DNA of 5,180 nucleotides from Akkermansiaceae bacterium (GTDB lineage Bacteria > Verrucomicrobiota > Verrucomicrobiia > Verrucomicrobiales > Akkermansiaceae): contig JACMMB010000078.1 in assembly GCA_014379305.1 (NCBI GenBank), forward strand, positions 1 through 5,180, read 5' to 3'. Position numbers and translations under genes: made by a program. Below are positions 1-5,180 of the stretch, piece by piece (within the stretch, counting starts at the first letter, position 1; each line of letters opens with the position of its first letter). Below the pieces are notes generated by a model. The model was given only the letters and a program-made list of their open reading frames with translations, had not been told where the DNA came from and did no database searches.

Positions 1-400
1 CGTGCGCAAACACAAATGTCGGTTTGTCGCCATCCGCCACAAAAGCGTGCACATAGGCAATCATTCCGCGCACCGCCCGTGAAACATTGTAATAGTTCAT
101 CGCTGCAGTGCCGATGCATGGAAATTCCGGCCTCCCGTTTGGCCCTCCCGAACCCTGCTCGGCAACGGTCACCGTCCGGCCAATCGTGCGGCCCCTGAGA
201 CCTCCCGTTCCGAACGCCAGGGTTTTGAAAAACCGGTCATTCAGCTCATCAAAATTCCCGGCAGCCAGCAGCTCCTCTACAACACGCGAAGGCAGATCAC
301 TCGCAGCGCCGTTCAGCAATGAGAGGATATTTTCCCGTGCGCATTCAAGGAGTTTTCCGGATGCAACAGCGGCGGAGAGTTTCTGGGAGAGATCATTCAT
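1..400 (-). CDS. Phosphoglucomutase/phosphomannomutase-type phospho-sugar mutase, N-terminal 133 residues (3' end beyond window)
   Basis: This is the start of an alpha-D-phosphohexomutase, a cytoplasmic enzyme family that moves phosphate between C1 and C6 of hexose phosphates. ATG is at 400-398 and the frame stays open to the left edge (133 codons plus one base). The recognisable element is FGTGGLRG at residues 63-70, preceded by DRFFKTLA and followed by RTIGR; this is the substrate-entry loop seen in type-2 (PGM2/PgcA-like) phosphoglucomutases. TAAMNYYNVSRAVRG at 98-112 and the hydrophobic strand TFVFAH at 128-133 fit domain 1 of the family, where an Asp-x-Arg normally follows. The catalytic serine loop lies outside the window, so activity and glucose/mannose specificity cannot be judged. 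The start overlaps the permease stop as ATGA and has no Shine-Dalgarno, so it is probably translationally coupled. The link to metal transport is not obvious, although family members need a divalent metal. Confidence 0.85.
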   Translation of the reverse strand, partial: MNDLSQKLSAAVASGKLLECARENILSLLNGAASDLPSRVVEELLAAGNFDELNDRFFKTLAFGTGGLRGRTIGRTVTVAEQGSGGPNGRPEFPCIGTAAMNYYNVSRAVRGMIAYVHAFVADGDKPTFVFAH

Positions 401-1251
401 GAGTGCTTTTGAGAAATTTTCTTCGGAAACAGCAGACCGTATTTCGGACTTAGAAGGTAGGTTAAAATAAACAGAATTCCCAAGAGAATCACAATCGCCG
501 GTCCTGGAGAAATTCCCAGCGGACTTGAAAGCGCCACCGCCGCCACCGAACCAATCCCGCCGATCAGCCCGCCGCCCCAAAACAAAGCCGAAGTCTTATC
601 CGTCAGCAGGGATACCGTGGCTGCCGGAGTCACCAGCAAGCCCACTGAAAGCACGCAGCCAACCGCTTGCAGCGAGGAAACCAATGCCATTATCAGCAGG
701 CCAAAAATCAGATACTGCATCGCCCGCACCGGCACTCCCTGAGCGGCCGCCACATTCGGCTCGAACAAAGTCAGCAACAGCGGCCGCATCAGAAGATTCG
801 TCACCAGCAAAATCACCGAGCCGATGGAAAACGCAATCCAGAGGTCCGAATTACCCACCGCGAGAATATCTCCGAACAGCCAATGCTCCAATTCAGAGCG
901 CGTATCCAGTTTTGGCAGAATCGCCACCCCCGCAGCGAACGCCGCCGTATATAAAACCGCCAACGCCGTCCCCTGCGCCACCCGTTTCCCCCTCGAGACC
1001 GCGACCGATCCGAGTCCTACCAGAAGCGCCGCGAACATCGCCCCGAAAAACGCATTCCACTGGCTCAAAAACCCTGTCAGTAAAATCCCCACTGCGATTC
1101 CCGGCAGCATCGTATGTGATAGGGCCGACACCGAAAGCGCGTTCCTCCGCAACACCACGAACCCGCTGAAAAACCCATTCGTGAACCCAATGAAAGCCGC
1201 CGCCGCAAGCGTGCGCTGGTAAAATGGATTGCTCAGAAGTTCTTGGAACAT
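397..1251 (-). CDS. Metal ABC transporter permease, ABC-3 family (ZnuB/TroC/MntB-like)
   Basis: This is the inner-membrane permease of a manganese/zinc/iron importer, 284 residues, the usual size for the family (PF00950). Family landmarks are a hydrophobic N-terminus followed by VVLRRNALSVSALSHTMLPG at 32-51, the cytoplasmic stretch EHWLFGDILAV at 122-132, FEPNVAAAQGV at 163-173, and QAVGCVLSVGLLVTPAA at 195-211. A Gly-rich helix at 226-240 is followed by SSPLGISPGPAIVIL at 242-256. The sequence holds about eight hydrophobic segments. The start chosen is ATG at 1251, 10 nt after the ATPase stop, because homologues begin only a few residues before the first helix. A TTG at 1278 would add nine residues and overlap the ATPase by 17 nt. 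Neither start has a clear Shine-Dalgarno. The stop (TGA, 399-397) overlaps the next gene's ATG. Metal specificity cannot be read from the sequence. Confidence 0.93.
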   Translation of the reverse strand: MFQELLSNPFYQRTLAAAAFIGFTNGFFSGFVVLRRNALSVSALSHTMLPGIAVGILLTGFLSQWNAFFGAMFAALLVGLGSVAVSRGKRVAQGTALAVLYTAAFAAGVAILPKLDTRSELEHWLFGDILAVGNSDLWIAFSIGSVILLVTNLLMRPLLLTLFEPNVAAAQGVPVRAMQYLIFGLLIMALVSSLQAVGCVLSVGLLVTPAATVSLLTDKTSALFWGGGLIGGIGSVAAVALSSPLGISPGPAIVILLGILFILTYLLSPKYGLLFPKKISQKHS

Positions 1252-1261
1252 GGGAATATTT

Positions 1262-2026
1262 TCAGACAGGCACCGCAAAGGTTTCCGCGATCATTTCCGG
1301 CGTCAGCACCGTCTCAATCGACCCGAAAGCCAACTGCTTTGTATTGAGAACCAGCACTTCATCGAACAGCACCCGTGCCGAAACCAGATCATGATGAGAA
1401 GCGATGATCAGCCGCCCCTCCCCCGCCAGTTTTGCCAATAAATCTCCGAGCAACATGGCCGCATTCCGATCCAGCCCGGAAAATGGCTCATCCAGAAGCA
1501 ACACGTGCGCCTCCTGGGCCAGGGCCCGCGCAAGGAAAGTCCGCTGCTGCTGCCCGCCGGAAAGCTCGCGAATTTGCCTATCCTGCAGATCATTCAATTT
1601 CAGCGAATCCAGCGCCACATCCACTGCCATCTTGTCTTCATCGGAAAACCTCCGCCACCAACCGGTCTGCGGATACCGCCCCATGTCCACCAGTCCCCTG
1701 ACAGTGATCGGAAAGGACCAATCGATTTCCTCCCTTTGCGGGAGATAGGCGAATTCCCGCGACCATTTCCGCACCGAAGTCCCCCGCCAAAGAATCTCCC
1801 CACCCCGCCTAGGAACCAGCCCGGCAATCGCTTTTAGCAAAGTCGATTTCCCCGCCCCGTTCGGCCCGATCAGCGCGACCCGGTTTCCGCAGGAGGTCGC
1901 CATCGATACCTTGTCCAAGGCCAGAATATCCCGATATGCCACCGAGACTTGGTCAATCACCAGCTCATGATGATGCCCGTGATGGGCGCATCCCTCGTGA
2001 TGGGCATGATTCAATTCGTCTTTCAA
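1262..2026 (-). CDS. Metal (Mn/Zn/Fe-type) ABC transporter ATP-binding protein with His-rich N-terminal tail
   Basis: This is the cytoplasmic ATPase that should drive the adjacent ABC-3 permease (254 residues). Motifs in order: Walker A GPNGAGKST 54-62, Q-loop Gln97, signature LSGGQQQR 155-162, Walker B VLLLDE 175-180, D-loop SGLD 183-186, and H-loop SHHDL with His212. All key residues are present. The stretch IDWSFPITVRGLVDMGRY (101-118) and the HHDL H-loop resemble TroB/MntB/ZnuC-type importers. Residues 7-20 hold eight His and one Cys ahead of the nucleotide-binding domain, which starts near residue 22; this tail is not part of the ABC fold and may bind metal. The start is TTG at 2026-2024: no in-frame ATG occurs before residue 42, and GGAG lies 8 nt upstream. 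The TTG overlaps the previous stop (TTGA). Manganese, zinc or iron are all possible substrates. Confidence 0.93.
   Translation of the reverse strand: MKDELNHAHHEGCAHHGHHHELVIDQVSVAYRDILALDKVSMATSCGNRVALIGPNGAGKSTLLKAIAGLVPRRGGEILWRGTSVRKWSREFAYLPQREEIDWSFPITVRGLVDMGRYPQTGWWRRFSDEDKMAVDVALDSLKLNDLQDRQIRELSGGQQQRTFLARALAQEAHVLLLDEPFSGLDRNAAMLLGDLLAKLAGEGRLIIASHHDLVSARVLFDEVLVLNTKQLAFGSIETVLTPEMIAETFAVPV
1978..2005 (-). repeat. 10-bp direct repeat encoding part of the His-rich tail
   Basis: On the plus strand, CGTGATGGGC occurs at 1978-1987 and again at 1996-2005, an 18-nt (six-codon) period. On the coding strand both copies encode Ala-His-His, so the His-rich tail of the ATPase repeats itself. 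This suggests growth by duplication or slippage. It is coding sequence, not a regulatory repeat. Confidence 0.6.
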
Positions 2027-2451
2027 AACGGCAACTCCACGAAATCGTTTATGTCCCCTGCCCCATCGAACACATGAGTGAAGGTCGCCTCCCCTTCCGC
2101 CTCAATCACCAGCTTTGCGAAGCGGTGGGCAGCCTCATTTTTCTTCCAAACCACTTTTAAAGCCGCAACAGGGCTCCGTGAATCGATACTGATGATACCC
2201 GAATAAATTCCCGATGAATTGGTTTCCAGCTTTACCAATCCTGCATTTGCATTCAGCTCGATTCCTGAGGCCGCCGCTGAAAGTGTCAGAAAGTAGCTTG
2301 CGGATATCCGCTCCTTCTCATTCGGCGCAAGGACTTCCGGCCTCTGCTTGGCAAGCGGGACCGCTTTCGCCGTGATTTGCATAAACGCCCATCCCGAGGC
2401 AGTGATCATGACGATTACCAAAAGCGTGCGTAAAACTGGAGACCCCCTCAC
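2023..2451 (-). CDS. Unrecognised membrane-anchored (probably extracytoplasmic) protein, translationally coupled to the metal ABC ATPase
   Basis: I do not recognise this 142-residue protein. It begins with a short positive N-terminus (Arg2, Arg8) and one hydrophobic segment at about residues 9-24, which reads as a signal anchor or an uncleaved signal peptide. There is no lipobox Cys. A linker (25-49) rich in Lys, Pro and Glu leads to a C-terminal part (50-142) of alternating hydrophobic and polar stretches, suggesting a beta-sandwich; examples are SGIYSGIISID 80-90 and ATFTHVFDGAGDINDFVELP 122-141. The domain has only two His and no Cys, so a metal site is not evident. The start is GTG at 2451, without a Shine-Dalgarno; a later ATG at 2409 would cut into the hydrophobic segment. 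The stop overlaps the ATPase TTG, which suggests coordinated synthesis with the transporter. The frame is open upstream to position 2523, but GTG is the first usual start codon. Confidence 0.75.
   Translation of the reverse strand: MRGSPVLRTLLVIVMITASGWAFMQITAKAVPLAKQRPEVLAPNEKERISASYFLTLSAAASGIELNANAGLVKLETNSSGIYSGIISIDSRSPVAALKVVWKKNEAAHRFAKLVIEAEGEATFTHVFDGAGDINDFVELPF
2035..2040 (-). promoter_or_regulatory. Shine-Dalgarno supporting the TTG start of the metal ABC ATPase
   Basis: The coding strand reads GTGGAG at 2040-2035, with GGAG ending 8 nt before the TTG at 2026. It lies inside the end of the upstream gene and supports the non-ATG start. It is the only well-placed ribosome binding site seen for a gene start in this window. 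Confidence 0.55.
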
Positions 2452-2520
2452 GCAACTAATGTGCGGTAAGAAAACCGGACTGGCAAGCAGTTGGACAGAC
2501 CGTGGCTTCGGTGCGTGAAA

Positions 2521-3273
2521 TCAGAAATCAGTCCCTTTTGCATCCAGGTTCAGCTCCTTGATCCAGATGTTGCGGTAACGCACATCGAAACCTTCACATT
2601 GGAGTTTAAGACCGCCGGGCTGGTCGGTGATGCCCTTTCCATCGTCATTTCCTCCATCCAGTCCTGAGTTCGGCCCGCCCCATATCTTTTCGATGCTCAC
2701 TTCCGTATGCACTTTCTTGCCGTTGAAATACATGCTGACCATTGGCTTTGCGGTCATCTTGTCATCGACGAAACGGGCGGCGCGAAAGACGATATCGTAA
2801 CTGTTCCATTTTCCGATGCCGTGGTATGCCTGATAAGGAGACTCGGTTAGATTGATGACAGCGCCCATGCCGTGCGTGGTCTTATCGCCATCCAGAATCT
2901 GGATTTCATAGCGGTTCTGCAAATAAACACCGCTGTTTCCACCCTCCTCATTGACTAAAAACTCCACGTGCAGGCGGAAATCCTCATACTTCTTCTTGGT
3001 GACGATGTCAGCAGCTCCAAAATTACCGCCTGCCGCCGCCGCATCATCCGTCATCAGCACCGTTCCTCCATCGACCTCGTCCTCGACGATCTTCCATTTG
3101 ATCGGCATGGCCGATGCGAAGCCCGGGCCTTCCCAGTAAATCCATTTGTCATCCAGCATTTTCCGCGTGCCATCGAAAATAAGCTCGGCACCCTCAATGG
3201 GTTTGGTGCCGACGCCGACTTCTTCAGCGAGTAACGGGAAAACCGAAAGGAACAGTAATGTTAGAGTTTTCAT
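2521..3273 (-). CDS. Secreted DUF1080 / 3-keto-disaccharide hydrolase-like protein
   Basis: This is a 250-residue exported protein of the DUF1080 family (PF06439, concanavalin-like jelly roll), a group common in Verrucomicrobiota, Planctomycetota and Bacteroidota. Some members are linked to cleaving 3-keto-glycosides. The signal peptide spans residues 1-16 (Lys2, a Leu/Phe core, PLLA before EE). Family landmarks are ELIFDGT at 30-36, YEDFRLHVEFLV 96-107, the hallmark GGNSGVYLQNRYEIQILD 111-128, GKWNSYDIVFRAARF 154-168, and the closing GGLKLQCEGFDVRYRNIWIKEL 220-241. A Gly/Asp-rich loop (199-219) precedes the last strands. The ATG at 3273 was chosen because it places the signal peptide at the N-terminus; the open frame reaches 3345 but would bury it. 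The gene follows the CobA-HemD stop by 49 nt. The substrate is unknown, and no catalytic residue is assigned. Confidence 0.88.
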   Translation of the reverse strand: MKTLTLLFLSVFPLLAEEVGVGTKPIEGAELIFDGTRKMLDDKWIYWEGPGFASAMPIKWKIVEDEVDGGTVLMTDDAAAAGGNFGAADIVTKKKYEDFRLHVEFLVNEEGGNSGVYLQNRYEIQILDGDKTTHGMGAVINLTESPYQAYHGIGKWNSYDIVFRAARFVDDKMTAKPMVSMYFNGKKVHTEVSIEKIWGGPNSGLDGGNDDGKGITDQPGGLKLQCEGFDVRYRNIWIKELNLDAKGTDF

Positions 3274-3286
3274 GGGTTTGTTAAAA

Positions 3287-3314
3287 ATCCTAATCACCTC
3301 GCCCCCATGGTCAA
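3287..3314 (-). promoter_or_regulatory. Possible sigma-70-like promoter before the DUF1080 gene
   Basis: On the coding strand TTGACC (3314-3309, five of six matches to the -35 consensus) is followed after 16 nt by TAGGAT (3292-3287, four of six to the -10). Transcription would begin about 7 nt before the ATG, giving a nearly leaderless mRNA. The spacer also holds GAGGTGAT (3300-3293), a good anti-16S match but 19 nt from the ATG, too far for a standard ribosome binding site. Such matches arise by chance, and read-through from the heme genes is an alternative. Confidence 0.25.
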
Positions 3315-3322
3315 TCCCTCTT

Positions 3323-4831
3323 CTATTTCCGAAAATAATTTTCAATCGCGGTTACGAGCCCCGGGATGTCGTGCTGCGCGGCTTCGACCCCGGGTGGCTG
3401 ATCATGTTCCCTGAGGGTCGCGGAAGTGATCGGGCCTATGCTGGCGGCGACACAATCCTCGGGCCATTCGATGCCGAGGGCAAAGAAATGCTCGGCCGTG
3501 GAGCTCGAGGTGAAGGTGATCATATCCGCACCCTCTTCAATAATTCTGGCTTGGGCGCCGGTGAGGTCTTCGGTCTCCGCGACGGTTCGGTAGGCAATGC
3601 ACTCATCGATTATCGCTCCAAGTTTCAGGAGACCGTCGTAAATGATATCGCGGGATTCCGCAGCCTTGATCCATAGAATCGTTTGGTTTTCCACATTCAG
3701 TTTCTCGAACGCATCGATCAGACCTTCGGCAACGAAACGCTCAGGCAGGAGATCGACGCCGATCCGATATTCGCGGATTTTCGCCGCGGTCCCCGGCCCG
3801 ATGGCGGCGATGCGCGGATTGCCGAGGCTGCGCGCATCCTCGTAAGTGGCAAAAAAGGCATCGAAGAATTTCTCCACTCCGTTAGGACTCGTGAAAACCA
3901 GCCAATCGTATTCGTGTGCATGCGTCACACCCTCGGCAAATCCTTCGCGATCCTCTGGCAGCTCGATGCGGATGGTCGGCAGCTCGATGACATCCGCGCC
4001 AAGGTTCTGGAGACGTTTGCTGAGATCGCCCGACTGCTCGCGGGTGCGCGTAACGACGATTTTTTTTCCGAACAAAGGCCGGGTCTCGAACCAGTTGATC
4101 TTCGCCCGCTCCTTGACCACGTTGCCGATGATAGCGACTGCCGGGGAGGAAAATCCTGCCCTCTCCGCAATATCGGCGATGGTTTCCAGCGTCCCTTCGA
4201 TGGTCCATTGGGACGCGGTGGTGGCCCAGCGCACCAAGGCAATCGGCGTTCCTGCATCCGCGCCATGCTCGATGAAAGAGCTGGTGATTTCACGCAAGCG
4301 GGCAACCCCCATCAGGAAAACCTTCGTGCCCGGTGCCTTTGCGAGCTGCGCATAATCAATCGACGAGTAACCTTTGCTCGGATCTTCGTGGCCGGTGAAA
4401 ATGGTCAGCTGGGTATTGTGATCGCGGTGCGTCACCGGAATTCCCGCATAAGCCGGACCGGCAATCGCGGAACTGATGCCGGGGACGATTTCGAAGGCGA
4501 CTCCCGCATCTGCAAGCTCGGCGGCTTCCTCCCCGCCGCGGGCGAAAATCATGGGATCGCCGCCCTTGAGCCGGGTGACGATTTTACCGTTCCTGGTGTG
4601 CTCGACAATGATTTCGTTGATCTTCTCCTGCGGCACCGAGTGATCCTTCGCCCGTTTCCCCACATAGATTTTTTCGCAACCTTGCTTGGTCCAACGCAAC
4701 AGCTCGGGGCTGCTGAGCGCATCGTAAACCAGCACATCCGCCGCCTCGATGCACTCCTTCGCGCGGAGGGTGACGAGACCGAGATCGCCGGGGCCGGCGC
4801 CGACTAGATAACAGATTCCTTTGGATTTCAT
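3323..4831 (-). CDS. cobA-hemD: Fused uroporphyrinogen-III C-methyltransferase / uroporphyrinogen-III synthase (CobA-HemD)
   Basis: This is a bifunctional cytoplasmic tetrapyrrole enzyme of 502 residues. Residues 1 to about 245 are a SUMT/CobA methylase, which adds two methyl groups from S-adenosylmethionine to uroporphyrinogen III to give precorrin-2. Its motifs are VGAGPGD 10-16, RLKGGDPMIFARGGEE 87-102, VPGISSAIAGPAYAGIPVTH 116-135 and the SAM-pocket stretch SPAVAIIGNVV 229-239. Residues from about 252 to 502 are HemD, which cyclises hydroxymethylbilane with inversion of ring D; landmarks are GKKIVVTRTREQSGDLSKRL 255-274, DWLVFTSPNGVEKFF 309-323, AAIGPGTAAKI 342-352, MITFTSSSTAEHF 437-449 and AASIGPITSATLRE 462-475. 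The start is ATG at 4831 because the SUMT fold begins at once; the frame is open to 5038, but that extension is hemC in another frame. The start overlaps the hemC stop (ATGA), with no Shine-Dalgarno. Both halves look complete. Confidence 0.95.
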   Translation of the reverse strand: MKSKGICYLVGAGPGDLGLVTLRAKECIEAADVLVYDALSSPELLRWTKQGCEKIYVGKRAKDHSVPQEKINEIIVEHTRNGKIVTRLKGGDPMIFARGGEEAAELADAGVAFEIVPGISSAIAGPAYAGIPVTHRDHNTQLTIFTGHEDPSKGYSSIDYAQLAKAPGTKVFLMGVARLREITSSFIEHGADAGTPIALVRWATTASQWTIEGTLETIADIAERAGFSSPAVAIIGNVVKERAKINWFETRPLFGKKIVVTRTREQSGDLSKRLQNLGADVIELPTIRIELPEDREGFAEGVTHAHEYDWLVFTSPNGVEKFFDAFFATYEDARSLGNPRIAAIGPGTAAKIREYRIGVDLLPERFVAEGLIDAFEKLNVENQTILWIKAAESRDIIYDGLLKLGAIIDECIAYRTVAETEDLTGAQARIIEEGADMITFTSSSTAEHFFALGIEWPEDCVAASIGPITSATLREHDQPPGVEAAQHDIPGLVTAIENYFRK

Positions 4832-5180
4832 TTTAGCGAATTGAAAAGTTGCAAGGCGACCGCAATCGGATCGACATCCTCGGCCTGGCCGATTCTTGGC
4901 CGTCCCCCTGCTTCCGGAAAAACCCTGGCGAAGAGCCTGATTACTTCGCCTGAGAGTTGCGAATAAACGCCGACGGGAGTGTGGCAACCGCCATCGAGGA
5001 GGCGCAGAAATTCGCGTTCGGCGGTGATTTTTCGCCATGTCTCGGGATGGCTGATAGCTGTTGCGAAAGCCAGAACCGCATCCCCGCTGCGAATCTCAAG
5101 GCCGATCGCACCCTGTCCGGCGGCGGGATAAAACTCATTTTCAGGAAGCCGGACAGCGAAGACGTTCGGGAAATGCTTGA
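4828..5180 (-). CDS. hemC: Hydroxymethylbilane synthase (porphobilinogen deaminase), C-terminal 116 residues (5' end beyond window)
   Basis: HemC joins four porphobilinogen molecules into hydroxymethylbilane, the substrate of the HemD half encoded next. The gene enters from the right edge and ends with TGA at 4830-4828. Counting visible residues from Lys (codon at 5178), the family motif FYPAAGQGAIGLE is at 16-28, AEREFLR at 53-59, and DGGCHTPVG at 62-70. Cys65 in this last motif matches the invariant cysteine that holds the dipyrromethane cofactor. Only 51 residues follow that Cys, about 20 fewer than in E. coli HemC, so domain 3 is somewhat short. It still reads as normal sequence to the stop, with no sign of a frameshift. 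The 4-nt overlap with the next start indicates an operon. Confidence 0.93.
   Translation of the reverse strand, partial: KHFPNVFAVRLPENEFYPAAGQGAIGLEIRSGDAVLAFATAISHPETWRKITAEREFLRLLDGGCHTPVGVYSQLSGEVIRLFARVFPEAGGRPRIGQAEDVDPIAVALQLFNSLK

Noticed and set aside
525..1169. Plus-strand Pro/Ser/Arg-rich open frame (214 codons) opposite the permease
   Set aside because: It is the complement of hydrophobic permease codons, which gives Pro/Ser/Arg-rich shadow sequence. There is no ribosome site and no family resemblance.
1252..1278. TTG start at 1278 for the permease, giving 293 residues
   Set aside because: It would overlap the ATPase by 17 nt and add nine polar residues. The ATG at 1251 fits the usual family N-terminus better, though the TTG cannot be excluded.
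2452..2520. Short inverted repeats and a TTGCCA / CACATT promoter-like pair in the gap between the DUF1080 gene and the unknown gene
   Set aside because: The stems are only about 4 bp with no T-run, so no terminator is supported. The -35-like box matches five of six bases but the -10-like box only three of six, too weak to call. No Zur- or MntR-like operator was recognised by eye.
3683..4807. Long plus-strand open frame (374 codons) opposite the CobA-HemD gene
   Set aside because: It is antisense to a gene with full SUMT and HemD motifs. Its protein shows no recognisable family and is the composition expected of a reverse-strand shadow in GC-rich coding DNA.
4832..5038. 69-codon N-terminal extension of CobA-HemD
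   Set aside because: This stretch encodes HemC in another frame, with the conserved GGC cofactor motif. The SUMT fold starts just after the ATG at 4831, so the extension is spurious.
4941..5138. Minus-strand 65-codon frame near the right edge
   Set aside because: It overlaps the hemC coding frame, which carries the conserved motifs; it is an out-of-frame shadow.

Overview
The window is a fully packed stretch of bacterial chromosome with every supported gene on the minus strand, so transcription runs from position 5180 down to position 1. It probably comes from a Verrucomicrobiota bacterium, most likely Verrucomicrobiales. This is inferred from the form of the phospho-sugar mutase N-terminus, a secreted DUF1080 (3-keto-disaccharide hydrolase-like) protein, a CobA-HemD fusion directly after hemC, moderately high GC, and starts that mostly lack Shine-Dalgarno sequences. 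No rRNA, tRNA, CRISPR array, insertion sequence or phage feature was seen.

Right part (5180 to 3323): the 3' end of hemC (hydroxymethylbilane synthase) overlaps by 4 nt (ATGA) a 502-residue fusion of uroporphyrinogen-III C-methyltransferase (CobA/SUMT) and uroporphyrinogen-III synthase (HemD). The HemC product, hydroxymethylbilane, is closed by the HemD half to uroporphyrinogen III. The methyltransferase half then sends it to precorrin-2 (siroheme/B12 branch), unless it is decarboxylated towards heme.

Middle (3273 to 2521): a 250-residue exported DUF1080 protein, 49 nt after the fusion gene and possibly with its own weak promoter. A 69-nt gap (2452-2520) follows, with no convincing terminator or promoter.

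Left part (2451 to 1): a tightly packed set. A 142-residue unrecognised protein with an N-terminal membrane anchor overlaps by 4 nt (TTGA) the ATPase of a manganese/zinc/iron-type ABC importer. Next comes the ABC-3 family permease, whose stop overlaps by 4 nt (ATGA) the start of a phospho-sugar mutase that runs off the left edge. No substrate-binding protein is present; the anchored 142-residue protein stands upstream of the transporter genes instead. The ATPase carries an unusual His-rich N-terminal tail.

The most interesting material is the unknown anchored protein coupled to the transporter and the His-rich tail on the ATPase. The rest is largely ordinary housekeeping content.
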